From NCBI RefSeq assembly GCF_030272615.1, contig NC_081413.1, forward strand, positions 556,849,136 through 556,913,135: a DNA stretch of 64,000 nt. The letters are read 5' to 3'. Within the stretch, counting starts at the first letter, position 1. Every line of letters starts with the position of its first letter. Below, piece after piece: positions 10,048 to 22,728 of the stretch. The DNA comes from Cryptomeria japonica. Lineage: Eukaryota > Streptophyta > Pinopsida > Cupressales > Cupressaceae. The position numbers and the translations under genes were made by a program. A model generated the notes under the pieces. It worked only from the letters and a program-made list of their open reading frames with translations. It was not told the origin of the DNA and searched no databases.

Positions 10048-11832
10048 TTATTCCACAAGATTGTACTGCTTTGGGATGGAGGTGGTGCCTTGTGGAGCTG
10101 CCTTGATGGTGACCTTGCCATGACGCGTAACAAAATTGCAATTTGAGTTGGGATTTTTAAAGGTTATAGTTGCAACTTGTTCACTGGCATCATATAGGTG
10201 ATTTACAATGTAGTTATACACAGCCTGCGTATAATCAGTGGTATCAGTGCCTCGCCGGGAAGTGGAAGGACCCCTTTGATCTTGTGATGGAAGTGGATTT
10301 TTGAACATCAGATGATCATTATTTGTTGTTTTTGGGTCATGTCCTTCAATTTCAATTTCTCCTTGATCAATAAGATCCTGAATGAGATCTTTCAATCGGT
10401 GATAATTACTTGTTTTGTGCCCTCTTCCTTGATGGAATTCACAGTGTTCAGTATCTCTCCACCATGCCGGTTTGACCTGAGGCTCATAGTTTGATAGTTT
10501 AGGTAGAGTGACCAAATTTTGAGAAATGAGTTGTCGCAATACTATTTCAATGGGTTCCCCTAAGGGAGTGTATGTGCGTTTCTGTTTTTGCTGACGAGGT
10601 ATAGGTTCATCGTGAGATGTGATGCAACCTTGATTGGAAGGAACATTTGTGTTATTCTGAGGTGGAGGATTTTGTCCTGCAAACCGAACCACGGGTTGTG
10701 CATTTTGGATAGTTCGGGCATCCACAACCCCATCGTTGACGATATTCTTGTTTTTATTCCAGAAGCTCGGTTTATCACTATTGAAGCGTGGGCGAGGACC
10801 ATCCTTTGGTTCATTATAGATTTTGATGAGTCCTTTCTTGATAAGTGCCCGTTCACATTTCAAACCCTTGGTAATCATATCATTAAAAGAGTCTGTGTCT
10901 TTGACATCCAGGTGAAATTCCATTTCTTCGTTTAAGTTGGAAATGAATATTTCCACTAGTTCTCGTTTAGGTAACTGAAGAGAACGTCTGCTAGACATTT
11001 GGCGCCATCGTTGTAGGAATACTGAGAATAGTTCACCTGGTTTTTGTTTGGTGTTGCACAGATCAGCCATGGTGATGTCACGTTCAATGTTATGAGAGTA
11101 ATGAGCGAGGAATTTTTGGATAAGTTCCTCAAATGTTCTAATGCCACCTGGTAGTCGGGAAAACCATGATGTGGTTGTTCCTCCCAAGCTTTGGGGAAAA
11201 AGGTGCATTAGGTATGTGTCTTCATATGCTACTTCGAGACAAGCGGAATGAAATTCTCAGACATGATCGCGGGGATCCCCCTTTCCTCTATATTTTTCAA
11301 ATTTGGGTGTTTCGAATCCTCATGGAAATGGTGGCATGTAAAGATTCCTATCAAAAGGATAGGGATAGATGTCATTGAGTGAGAATTGGTTAGTCTTGAC
11401 ACCACTATGAAGCTGTTGGGCGAGATTATCGACTTGTTGCCGCAACATCTCCATTTCATTTGGAGGAGGAGGTGGTGGGTTACCTCGAGGAATGTTATAT
11501 CTGATGGGATCTCTACCTCTTTCCTCTTCATAGCGACTTTGTCTTTCTGATGCTTGTCTTAATTGGGCAAGATCAAAGTCAGAGGGGAGTTTTGCTCCTT
11601 CTTGAGCGAGTCTTAAGAAGTGAGCATCCGCATTGCTCCTGAGTATTTTGTCAAAAAGTCTGTTAAAGAGAGGGTTATGCTGAGCCCTTTCTATTGTTGC
11701 AGGAGTGGGAGTACTTGGGTTTTCATCATATGCATTTCCTCCAAGTGCTTCTTGAAATTCATTGAGATTTTCCTCTTCTTCTTCTTCCCTTTCTATTTCT
11801 CGTTGCCTAGACTGTGATCGGGTTTGGGCCAT
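10048..11832 (-). pseudogene. Gypsy gag
   Basis: A single frame of about 595 codons starts MAQTRSQSRQREIE at 11832, followed by an acidic coiled stretch and a PPPPPP block. The capsid-like Retrotrans_gag block is WFSRLPGGIRTFEELIQKFL near 11090-11160 with ELFSVFLQRWRQM after it. A zinc-knuckle-like CEFHQGRGHKTSNY near 10420-10460 has Y in place of the last Cys. Only two stops break the frame (near 11320 and 11257). Both read TGA where an arginine CGA is expected, which points to C-to-T decay at CpG sites. Confidence 0.85.
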
Positions 11833-14169
11833 TTTGTTTATAAGCTTTTTGTTGAAGTTGTGTGAAAATGATGATGAGTTTTTGATGAAATGAGAGATTG
11901 ATGGTTGGTGAATTGTGTTGCACGTGGATCTCTAGCACCTTTAAGGTGGATGTAACCGAAATTCCTTCTTTGAATTGCTTGTTTGTTTGACAAGTTTTGA
12001 TGTGATAAGGTGTAGAGAAATCTGAGATGTGTTACAGATTTAACTACCTAGTAATGAGAGGATTCACTCATGAACTAGTTTTAACCTGCATAGATGTGTC
12101 TCTTAGGATGAGCTTATCCTAGATGTAGAAACAATCTAAAAAGTGATGTGATGTGTTTGATTTCAAGCAATATCTAAAAGAGAACTTGGGACAAGAACCT
12201 CTTAATGTTTTGAGAGTTGGGATGGATTGATGATGAAGTGATGATGTATGAGTGAGATGATGGATGAAAATGTTTTCAACTTCAATAAAAACTTTGTGTT
12301 ACAAATGGGACAAACTCTATCTCTTCCCTTTCAGGTGTTGGTGGTATTTCTCGAGCTGTGTTGTATGTGATACAGACGTTTGGGAAGAAGTTGGGATTAA
12401 TCTTTCCTCCTTGGTTTTTGTGATAACTCAAAGCTCTATATTGCATAAAAGCTTTGCGGTTCAATGTCTCTGAATCAAATTCGTTTGTTTTTCCTTGAAG
12501 GTAGAGACACATGCGATGCAGAAAGACTCTATGTGAGACAAAGATTTGTCTATTTATATAAAAGAACTTCCTTCTTTTGATCAAAGCCTTTGAGCTTAAT
12601 GGTCTTCTTTTCAAGTTGATATTCTGATGATGCTTCTTCTTTCGCAAGATGTGAAGAATGGTCATAAAATTTTGACTCTTTTTTGTTTTGCACTTTGTTT
12701 TTGGTATTTTTGTTTGTTTTTGAGAAATGTTGGATGAATACTTTGTTTTTGGGATTGATTTTTTGATTTTTCTTTGACAAGAAAACAAAGCAAGCACACA
12801 AACACAAGAATGTTGCCTCCAAAGGCACAAATGAGTATGGGTCTAGATCAACCCAATCCTTGGACTTGTATATAACCCTTCCTTTAGATGTATTTTAAGG
12901 TGTATTTCCAAAGCCTGAAGTCGGCTCAATTTGTACTTGGTCTTTAAAACGAACACACTTCAAACACTTTTTATCCCTAAGGTCAAATGGCCAGGTGTGA
13001 TAAATTTAGCCCACATCTTGATATTTCTTCGACTTTGGTACTACATACCTTATGAATCCCGCCGTGGCAGGTAAGGATGTGATATACTAAGTCTTGCATG
13101 AGCATAACAAATAGATGATCCCTATGATGGGGGAGTCACCACTTTTATCAAGCCACAAGTGACTTTTCAAAAAGCTATGTTTCTACTCAAGGAAATATGT
13201 ATGGTGAGTATCTTGGGAGCAAAACCATCTATGCTCTTGCACTAAATTATATCTCAAATATCCTCAATCAATAGAACGGGTGGGATACTATTTAAAGGTG
13301 TTTAGTCATGTTCGATGTTTTTGGACATAAGTTCATTCTGCAGTGACTCACTTAAGAGCCTTGTAACTAGTGGTGGGGCCCATTTGTTCTTTCGACCAGT
13401 TACACTGTAGGAACAGCTATACCCAAGGCTACAGCTTTCGCTCTCACTTGATTTCTATAGCGACTCGAAGGATTTACCGCTCGAGGTCGTTCCCAAGAGT
13501 ATTGATCCCTTGGCAGGCCTCTCTTAAAAAGATAAAATTTGAGTGTTACTAACACTTTTCTCTTGCACCTAGGACCATGAAAGCCAAGGGAGAGGATAGT
13601 GTGTGTTAGAGGTAGGACCACTCGACTGACTTTTTGCACAAGTGTGCCAAGCACAAAAGACACTTGTTTTTTTTAATCCATCATTGCAATGTGATCTAAC
13701 TATTTGGAGATGTTGCTCCAACAGTCATGGTGTTCTTTTTAACTTCAAAGGCAAAATATTTTGTAAACTAGGAACTTTTGAAATCCTAGTCAACTGAATT
13801 GAAAACACGTCTTGCTTGAAGTAAAATTGTTTTTGAGTTTGAAGAAAAAAATGGCTTGTTCTTTTTAGATTGCCCAAAACAAAGTGTTGATTGTAAATTT
13901 CTTTTAAGTTGATGCAAGAAAATAAATTTTGTTTTGTTGATTTTAAGCACCAAAACAAAGTTTGTTTCCTAACTTGTAAGAAATAAAGTTGTTTTGTATA
14001 AGTTTGTGGTTCTTTTTACCTTGGAACAATGAAATTCTTTTTAAGAGCCCCAAACAAATGTGTGATTCTTTTTTAAAAGCCCAAATTTGAAATGTGAAAT
14101 TAATTTTAAACCAAAATAAAAAGTGAATTCATTTTTAAAACCAACTTCAAAAACAAGTTAGTAAAAAAA
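11833..14169 (-). other. Long non-coding leader of the - strand gypsy element
   Basis: Lies between gag and the primer site and carries no long frame that resembles a protein. It includes a purine/pyrimidine-skewed part (13720-14200, many TTTTAAAAGCCC-like runs). Leaders of 2 kb or more are common in Tat elements. A TATA-like TTTTATATAAATAG on the - strand near 12550-12562 might be a secondary promoter or the trace of a nested LTR. I could not find the other borders of such an LTR. Confidence 0.5.
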
Positions 14170-14549
14170 TATAAATCTACTTTTTAATCTAATTTAAATC
14201 TGCACAAAAGAGAAAAATAGTTAGTAAAATCCGCCTATTTGGTGGGCTTCTACAAGCCTAATTTTTTATTTTTATTTTTGGTTACAAGGTGATTTGTACA
14301 ACATTTTGTTACAATAGTGCTAGTCTGCATTTGAACAGAGGCGCTATTTAACACAAACGCGCTAAAAGAAAGGGAAAGACAGAGAAGGCAAAAGCACTGA
14401 AACAGGGTGAATAGCGCCAAAATAATGTCAAACGTGCCAAAACAATGTCAAAAGCGCAACCTGTGTGACATTTTCAACATTTAAACATGTTATGGGTTAA
14501 AAAAAAAGTTGATCTTTTTGGTGTTTGGATTCACGTCGGGTTCACCAAA
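14170..14549 (-). other. Primer binding site and proximal leader of the - strand gypsy element
   Basis: On the - strand TGGTGAACCCGACGTGAATC begins at 14547, two bases inside the LTR edge, as in the copy at 3272. The leader that follows matches 3290-3600 in inverted orientation (GGCTTGTAGAAGCCCACC). This pairs the two LTR-leader units as one family. Confidence 0.75.
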
Positions 14550-16358
14550 TGATGCTCTGCAAAAAGGATTAGAAAATTTGTTTGATGGCAACACACACAA
14601 GAGCACAAGAAACAAACGTTAGTGTTAGCAACAAAAGATTATCCTAAACAGGCATATCAAGAGAGATATGAAGCATGAAATAAAAAGCATATAAACATAA
14701 AATAAAATAGCTAATCAAGATGCTCATAGTTGCTCCTCCCTTGTTCCTCTCCTCTCTAAGTCCCAAATGAGTGTAGCTCTCAGCTTTTAGCACTAGCCAT
14801 GGATGCCATATGGAGATTCAAGATGGTTGAATATGATAAGAAAATGCTATGCAAGTGTAGATAGTGATGCTATGAGAAAGCTCTATGCTAATGCCAGTAT
14901 AACAACAATACTCTAATGCTTCTTTTTTGCTTGAGGAGAAGGGTTCTATTTATAGAAGAAATGGGGAAATGAAGGGTTAAGATTGAGTAATCTTAACAAG
15001 GGTTAGGATTGAAAGATATTCAATCCATGTGAGACTTTCAACCCAATCCCATGTTGACAAGTGTCACCATGAGGAGGCTTGAGAGGAGGGATAAGGAGCA
15101 TTAAATGCTTGAGGGGACATGATGGTTACCCTAGTCAAAGAAATAAATGCTTTGAAGAGACACATGGGTTACATGAGGGTTAAGTTAGGGGTCAAAGTCC
15201 TTAACCATGGGTGCAAGTGGAATTAACCATTAATGGTCATGTAAGAGCCATAAGTGGTTTGGAAGACTTTAGAGGTTAATTTGTTGAACACACAAATCAT
15301 TAATTGCTTTTCAAAGACTTTGAGGGCTTTGAGAAGTGACTCCAATTTGCTTAGGAATGTGACAATATTTAGGGGATGGATTAGGTTAATTAGGAAAGGT
15401 TTAGAAGAATCTAGAAGAGGTTTAGGCATGCAAGTGGATTTTGTAGGAAAATGCAAGTGGGAGGAATTTTGGTATTTTCAATTAAAATAAAATCATTTGT
15501 TTCAATTAAATGGTGTAATTTGCATTTGGATAAATATTCAAATAAATATTAATTTATTTAAATGAGAAAAAGGAAGATAAAGCATTAAAATGCTTGAAGA
15601 CTTTGAGGGAAACCATTAAAGGCTTGAAGACTTTAAGGAAAGCCATTAAAGTTTTAAGAAGACTTTAAGGGAAGCCATTAAGTTTGAAGACTTTAAGGGA
15701 AACCATTAAAGGTTTAAGAAGACTATAGAAGGAAGCCATCAAGTTTGAAGACTTTAAAGCCATCAAGTTTGAAGACTTTAAGGGAAACCATTAAAGGTTT
15801 CAAGTGGGTGAGGATAAATAGGATTTTAAATAAATAATTTATTTAAAATAGTTGTGCAACTTGCTTTTGTAGGAAAATACAAGTGGGTGGAGGATAAAGG
15901 TGATTTAAATAAATAATTTATTTAAAATAGTTGTGCAACTTGCTTTTGTAGGAAAATACAAGTGGGTGGAGGATAAAGGTGATTTAAATAAATAATTTAT
16001 TTAAAATAATTGTGCAACTTGCATTTGTAGGAAAATGCAAGTGGGTAGAGGATAAAGGTGATTTAAATAAATGTTAATTTATTTAAATGTGAGAGGTGGG
16101 ATTTTGGGGGATTTAAATAAATATTTAAATGTGAGAGAATATTTAATTAAATAAATATGATTTATTTATTTAATTAATGGTTTGAATTTGGTTAAGTGAA
16201 TTAAATCAAATAAATTGAATAATTTATTTAATTAATAGGAGAAGAGGGTTAAGATGAATTAATTAAATATTAATTTAATTAATTATTAAGTGATGGTTAA
16301 ATAATCAAATAAATACTAAGTATTCATTTAATTAAGTGGATAGATTTATGTGACTACA
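14550..16358 (-). repeat. 5' LTR of the Tat-like gypsy element, - orientation
   Basis: 1809 bp, from TGTAGTCACATAAATC (right edge, complement at 16358) to the TGAT-complement edge at 14550. It carries the TATA box CTATAAATAG at 14946-14955 and the same internal repeats as the + copy. Differences to the + copy include small indels and repeat-number changes in the CACTTGCATTTTCC and AAGACTTTAAGGGAAACCAT blocks. No matching target duplication with the outer edge of the + LTR is visible. Confidence 0.85.
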
Positions 16359-16879
16359 ATATTTTTCAAACAAATTTTTTTATTTACTCATTTAGTTGCA
16401 TTCATTAATTTATTGCATTAGTATAATTCATATGCATATTCATTTAGATGATTGTATTCATTTAGAGCCATTGTTAATTCATATATCAATTATCATTAGA
16501 TCATTTCAATTGCATTCAATTAGGTTGCATAATCACATAGATTCAATTATCCATAGTTAATTTAGCATTTGTTCATTTACTTTGCAATACATTAGGTCAC
16601 TTAAATTACATTCAATCATAATGAGATCATGCACAATCAAAAAGCACATACATGCATTATAAATCAAAATAGAATTACATCACACATAGAACTGCATCAT
16701 ATCAAATCACATAGAATCATGCATCACATGAGTAGAACACAAGTATATTAACTACCGCGAAAAATGCATCATATATATAACTCAAAAATCATAATGTGTT
16801 AGAATATACATCAAAATATCTGAAGGCTCATATAACATCATGATAAATCAAAAGTGTCAACCAACATTGTCTTTATGAC
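16359..16879. other. AT-rich non-coding flank
   Basis: Repetitive CATTAGAT, AATCACAT and ATTCATT words. No coding, RNA gene or element border seen. Confidence 0.5.
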
Positions 16880-18780
16880 TAGGTGGATCTTGCCTTCTAG
16901 ATCCTACCCCAGGATATCTTGATAGTGCCTAAGGTGGACCCATCACTCCCGCACTGCTCGTATCCCAAATATGAGATTGCGATATGCTCTATGATCGAGA
17001 AGCCCCATACCTAGGAACTCTTTGATAATCAAGAACAGTTGCCTTATAGTGTTACTGCCAGTATGCAGTCTCGTACCTAACATGGAACAATCTATCTGTC
17101 ATCTTTCGTGCAACAGTACCCATAGAAAAATATCTCAAGAATTAATGCAATATTAATCTCTTCGCGCGACCTCGTCTTGCTCTCGCTAGAGATAATCCCT
17201 CTCCTACATCCAAGCATGTTGCTCTTGTAGAACTGCAACTCGGTCATCTTGCCTCCACTGCCTCACTCTACTTAGCTCATCCTCAAGGCTCCGAATCTAC
17301 CCTCTGAGAACCTGTGGATCGTCATCATCATCATCATCATCTCCCTCCTCCCCTACCTTCATGGCAGGTACATCTTCAAGCTCTGGCATCTTTGTGTCCT
17401 TTGAGCTGTCATCCCCATCACTACTAGAGGATCCTAAGGAAGAGTCATCCTAAACCTTACCACTGGAACTAGTGTCTCCACCAATGTCCACATCCTCCTC
17501 CTCCCCTGCTCTCTCATCTCTTCATCCCCCTCTCCCTCTCCTACCGTTGCAATGGCTGGCATAGCTCCTCTCCCTCCAATACTATCCCAACTACTATATC
17601 TCCCTCTCCCTCTCCTCCCTCTCCCTCCTCTCTCCCCCCTCTGTTGCCAAATCTAAGGTGAGGTGATATAAACAGTAGGATCTGTCAATGGAATCGACCT
17701 ATGACTAGTCCACCAAGCATCAAACTAAGGAGTAGTCCCTGGATTTTCTACCCCATCCCTTCAACTCCACTGAACTATGAATAGGGCATCAAACTCAACC
17801 AAAGAAACATGAGGTTGAATACACACCCCCCAATTAGAAACCTCCCGAGTGACGAGAAAATAGGTTGTAACTGAATTTACATCCTATACCTCCCCAAACT
17901 GTCTCAACACTCATCCTGACAAGTGCATCTCAATGATCCACCGAGTATCAACGGTCCTCCCTATCAGATACCTTTGTTGCCTGCAGTATGGTAGATGTTG
18001 TGCATCATTGGCCCAACCGAGGCAATCCAAGTAAGGTCTCCAAATGAAGTGACGTAAAATATCAATCGGATGTTGCCACTATAATGTGTTACTCGAGCCT
18101 TTGTGCCTAATCCTAGGTGTCTATCTAAATGCATATGGCTCCTCTGATTGAAAATCAACATGAATCACAGGCCTAGAGATGGAAATATGCTCCCAAGCCG
18201 AAACTTGGAGCAAAGTAACGCCACAACCGATCGACGTATATCTCAAGTATACTATGCCATGCATCTAATAATATACCATGGAAAGAAGGAAAGGTCCCTA
18301 GGCAAAGACAAACCAATGAATGATCATATCTTGTATAACTTTGCCCCATGCAATGGGAAATCCATGACCTCTCTGATCAGGAATGAGAAGACCTCCTATA
18401 AGGCAGCACAAGACTATTGTCCGATCATTGTAATCTGCCTACAAGTGTGCCCAAGAGATATCATAATCATTGTTCATATGAAGATCATCCTCCTCACACT
18501 CGAAGAGCTCACACAAAGGTGTAACACCTACATGAGTATTGTACACTACCCTTTCACCATGTATCAGAATGTGTAATATTTTCCAAATATCCTTAAAAGT
18601 AATTGATGCCTCGTCAGTTAGAAAATCAAAGGAACATGTCTCTGAATGTCATCTCTTGACTAATGTAGTAATCAAGGCCCTATTGGCCATAATTGCAAGC
18701 AAATGTAATGCATGATATAAACCAAGTTGTCAGATAAAGGCAACATCCTTGGCATCTGACCTCGATTTTCAAGACCATTG
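16880..18780 (-). pseudogene. Plant mobile domain (aminotransferase-like, PMD) pseudogene
   Basis: Reading the - strand from about 18780 down gives a broken protein: TCSFDFLTDEASITFKDIWK and GVTPLCELFECEEDDL near 18480-18620, a block with IPIAWGKV-like words near 18340, ending with RTVDTRWIIEMHLSG and VLRQFGEV near 17890-17960. The WIIEMH...VLRQFG pair is the hallmark of the PMD family, found in MULE and LTR-borne transposon proteins and in some host genes. After it come a Gly/Arg-rich stretch (17560-17640), an acidic region over the CATCAT run at 17320-17340, and a coiled-coil-like tail. Several stops make it a pseudogene. The copia element at 18971-26357 lies just upstream and cuts it from a promoter-like region. 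Confidence 0.7.
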
Positions 18781-18970
18781 GGTCTGCTCTATCTACAAAT
18801 TAGTACATCAAGATTCTCTTGCAAGCACAAATCATGTAAATGCCAAATATCTCAGCTTGAATGATAAATTCATAACATGCATGATATAAAATAAACTTTT
18901 CTTAACAAATGCGCAAAGCTAATACTAATGCAAGATATTTATGGCTTATGCGATTAATTTAAAAAGAATT

Positions 18971-20458
18971 TAATAACTCAATGATGAACGGTGAGTACCA
19001 AACCGATACTCAGAGGGGGGGGTGAATCAGTACAGGCACAAAAACTTTTCCCGAACTGGTTTGACTACAAACAGTGAACTTGACTGGCAATCACTAACAC
19101 CAGTTTGAACCAGATTACTACCGGTTAAAGACGATGCTACTAGGAAAGACATAAACCGGCAACACTTAGCTTTCCATACAACCTACTCCCTCATTTCCAC
19201 TTTATCCTTATACATAAACAAATAATCTATCATCAAAGATACAATAATTTACTAGCATAACATGATTCACTGCTTGACGGAAAATAACAAAGCATCACAT
19301 GAAAGAGGCATCACACATGACATACATATTTTTCACGTGGAAACCTAACTGGGAAAAACCACAGTGGGGATGAATACCCACAAGCTATTTTTGAACTCTT
19401 TAGAAGTCCACTCTGTTAGGAGTCTGGTCTGTTTAAAGACTATTACAATAGGTTTTGTTAGGAAACGATCCTGTTAGGGATCACCCGATTAAGGGATGGC
19501 TAGAATACTCGGTTAAGGGTTAAACCCTGTTAGAGGTTACCTTGTTAGAGGATTTTATGAACTCAATGGCTTTGAGTCACCCTGTTAAAGGATTTATAGC
19601 AAGCCGGTTAAAGCTACCCAGTTAAGGGATTTTCCAACTGTTGAAGTAGTTAAAGATCAATAGGTATTACAATGATCTGGTGATAGCACTCAATGCCAAT
19701 GTAGATCCGCTTTAGTTCCTTCCTTCTGCACACGCACTACGTGGGTATCAATCCTCTTATCCAGTCTAGCAAGAATTACATATCTCTGCACTTAGATACA
19801 CACACAACATTTGCCAACAACTTCAACATGAAACACAACATCGACCTTATAGAACACAGATAGGTCAGTAGAATAAACCCTAAACCCTAAACATTTAGGT
19901 TAAGCAATTGATCAGTTCAATCCTAACCATTAAGCACTTTGCATTTGAATACAACGGTCTTTAACAAATCTCAAGACATCCTCCATCATTTATTCTTCAT
20001 CACTTCATGGAGGCAATAACCCATCATGTGTTCTCCACCATTTACAGGGACTTTGCACATTCCCGAGGTAGATAGGATCAATCTCCTTCATGCAAGATCC
20101 TTCATGTGCACAAGGATGATGTGGCAACATGATCTGATCTTCATTACAATGCTAACTCATCACACGATGTCATCGGTTGAATCACACAGGCTTGGAACAC
20201 TTCAACTAGAAACCCTGAAGCTAAGACTACCAACTGGTAGTCCTACCACATTCCATGTATCGGTTCACATTTCAACATACCTGTTCACTTGGACAAACAT
20301 ACTGCTTCACCTATTGCACATATATCGGTTTATACCGCCATACCGGTTCTCTTTGCCAGTTGCTTAACTTTAATATACCGGTTCACTTCTCAGCATATTG
20401 ACATCAATGACAACATACAATATCATCATGTCATCATACTCTTGCACATATGCCAACA
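18971..20458 (-). repeat. 3' LTR of the copia element
   Basis: 1488 bp. It ends in ATGCCAACA at 20458 (TGTTGGCAT on the - strand) and begins TAATAACTCAATG, where the mate has TGATAACTCAATG, so the terminal CA has mutated. A polypurine tract (AAAGGGGGAGAT on the - strand) abuts at 20459-20470. It carries two telomere-like CCCTAAA units at 19875-19892. Confidence 0.9.
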
Positions 20459-20470
20459 ATCTCCCCCTTT
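20459..20470 (-). other. Polypurine tract of the copia element
   Basis: AAAGGGGGAGAT on the - strand lies directly before the 3' LTR TGTTGG. Plus-strand DNA priming starts here. Confidence 0.8.
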
Positions 20471-20700
20471 GGCATTGATGGCAATATACAAAGATATTAG
20501 TCAGCATCACATCTTCTCCCTATTGTTGCAGATATCTTCTTCGCTTCACATCTTCTCCCCCTTTGACAACAATGCCAAAGTGGAGGCACAAGCTTTCCTT
20601 TTCCACTATGTTGCTCCCCCTGAGGAGTAGCATCCTTCAACACATCATTCTTGAAAAAGATTGGACACTGCAATACCTAACTGATGTGGAGCACATACTT

Positions 20701-21132
20701 TTAGTTCGCCTCTTGAATGGGCAACACCCCTAATTCACCTCTCAAATAGGTAAATGAAGCCTTTGGTAGAGGCTTCATGAATATATCTGCTAACTGCTCC
20801 TTATTGGAAACATGTTTCAATACAACCTCCTTGTTCTGAACCTTTGCCCTCAAGAAATGATACTTGAGCTCAAAGTGCTTGGTTCTAGCATGCAAAATCG
20901 AATTCTTGGAGATGTTAATTGCACTTGTGTTGTCACAAAATATACTTACTGGTTCAAATACAGGGACTTTGAAGCCATTCAATACATGCTTCATCCAAAT
21001 AGTCAGGGTGCAGTTCATAAAAGTTGCAACATACTCCACTTCTGCTGTAGACTGAGAGATACAACTCTGCTTTTTACTCATCAATGAGACTAGTCTACCA
21101 CCAAGGAAGAATGCACCACATGTTGTGCTCTT
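20701..21132 (-). pseudogene. Copia RNase H
   Basis: The frame 21084-20701 holds QSCISQSTAEVEYVA (catalytic E), FCDNTSAINISKNSILHART (catalytic D) and HFELKYHFLRAKV, then EQLADIFMKPLP, the standard C-terminal copia block. The link to the RT frame at 21133 is broken by a stop near 21132. The end agrees with the start of the 3' untranslated part near 20700. Confidence 0.9.
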
Positions 21133-22695
21133 TCAGTTATCCACATTACCAACCCAATTGGCATCGGTAAACACTTTGAGACTGAATTCATTGTTGTATG
21201 GATACCATAATCCATACTCTATAGTTCCCTTCAAATATCTAAGAATCTGCTTGACTGCTATCAAGTGGGATTCTCTTGGGCTTTTCTGGAACCGAGCGGT
21301 AAGGACCACTACATGTGCAATTTTTGGTCTGTTATGCACTACATAATGCAACTTACCAATCATTGATCGGTATTCCTTCTCATTTGCCACCGTTGAGTCA
21401 TCCTCTTTTGGTAATTTACAATCAGTCACCATCGGTGTACCAACCGGTTTGATGTCTTCCATTCCAAAAGTCTTCAACACTTCTTTGACATACTTGGACT
21501 GAGTGATAAAGATTCCATCTTTCATTTGTTGAATCTGTAGTCCAATGAAGAACTTAATCTCCCCTATAAGTGACATCTCAAACTCCTTTTTCATCTCATC
21601 TGCAAAATCATGACTCATCTTGTCATCTCCTCCAAAGATGATGTCATCAACAAATACTTCACAGATCAGAATTTGATCTCCTCCTGATTTCAAGTAGATA
21701 TTGCTATCTTCACTTGTTCTATTAAATACAATCTTCACAAGATGGGAGTGCAAGCATTCGTACCATGCTCTAGGTGTCTGCTTTAGTCCATACAAGGCTT
21801 TATGTAGCCTACACATCATGTCATTGTCTTCTGATAGAGGAAACCCATCCGGTTGCTCTATATACACCTCCTCTTCAAGTATTCCATTTAGGAATGCAGA
21901 TTTTACATCCATTTAGTATACCTTGAATCCTTTAAAATTTGCATATGCAAGAAGCATATGAATTCCTTCCAATTTGGCTACTGGAGAAAAGGTTTCTCCA
22001 TAGTCTTCTCCTTCTTCTTGAGCATACTCCTTACACACCAGTCTGGCTTTGTTTCTTATCACTATCCCATCTTCATTTAGCTTATTTTTGAAAACCCATT
22101 TGGTACCAATGACATTTTTATGCTTCGGTCTAGGTACCAAGGACAATGTACCATTCTTTTCTATTTGATGAAGTTCCTCTTCCATTGCCTTGATCAAATC
22201 TTCATCTTTATGTGCCTCTTTAAATGATTTAGGCTCAAATTCAGAGATCATACATGAGTTTTCTCTGACCTTTCTTCTTGTAAGGATTCCTGCATCCTTG
22301 TCTCCTATGATTTGCTTTGGATCATGATTGAGTTTGACATACCTAGGTATGTTCTTAACAGATTCCTCTTGCTTTTCTTCTTCATCCTCGTCTTCTTCAA
22401 CATCAACATCTACCAGTGTAGGAGCACAATTACTGGTACTGGGCAGATTTGCAACCGATTCCCAGAAGGTTACTATCGGTTCATCTCCTACTTGCTCATT
22501 GTCGATTTCCTCAGGTTTCTCAGAGTTTTCATCAACCCTAACATTGATGCTTTCAACAATTCTCTGAGTCCTATTGTTGAAACATTTGAGAGCTTTACTT
22601 TTGGTGGAATATCCTAGGAATATTCCTTCATCACATTTTGCTTCGAACTTGCTTTGATGTTCACTCCTCTTGATATAACATTTGCTACCAAACAT
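21133..22695 (-). pseudogene. Copia reverse transcriptase
   Basis: Two in-frame pieces, 22695-21913 and 21912-21133, are split by a single stop at 21913. The first holds the integrase C-terminal region (KCYIKRSEHQSKFEAKCDEG, GYSTKSKALKCF), an acidic spacer and the RT start (WVFKNKLNEDG). The second begins MDVKSAFLNG and has the active-site FVDDIIFGG near 21640. LYGLKQTPRAWYE is the usual palm block. Apart from the stop the RT core looks well kept. Confidence 0.9.
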
Positions 22696-22728
22696 TCTAA
22701 ATTAGCTTAGAACTGGTGTCTTACCAGT

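Larger units (their letters stand above)
4529..16358 (-). mobile_element. Tat-like Ty3/gypsy retrotransposon, 5' LTR present, 3' LTR missing
   Basis: Read on the - strand the order is LTR (16358 to 14550), primer site, long leader (to 11833), gag, protease with G-patch-like domain, reverse transcriptase, RNase H, a second RNase H, and integrase ending near 4529. Protease-RT-RH-INT order is Ty3/gypsy. A second RNase H of archaeal type between RH and INT is the mark of the Tat clade. The coding part is broken by stops and frameshifts, so it is not autonomous. No 3' LTR in matching orientation lies left of 4529; instead an LTR of the same family faces it at 1465-3269. Confidence 0.85.

Noticed and set aside
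12282-12830. A 182-residue - strand frame in the gypsy leader
   Set aside because: Lys/Asn/Ser-rich composition, no motif, and a place upstream of gag that suggests chance.
17320-17342. CATCAT run as a microsatellite of interest
   Set aside because: It encodes an acidic run in the PMD pseudogene and is short.
20026-20367. A 113-residue frame with a counterpart at 26048-26266
   Set aside because: Both are LTR sequence of the same copia element.
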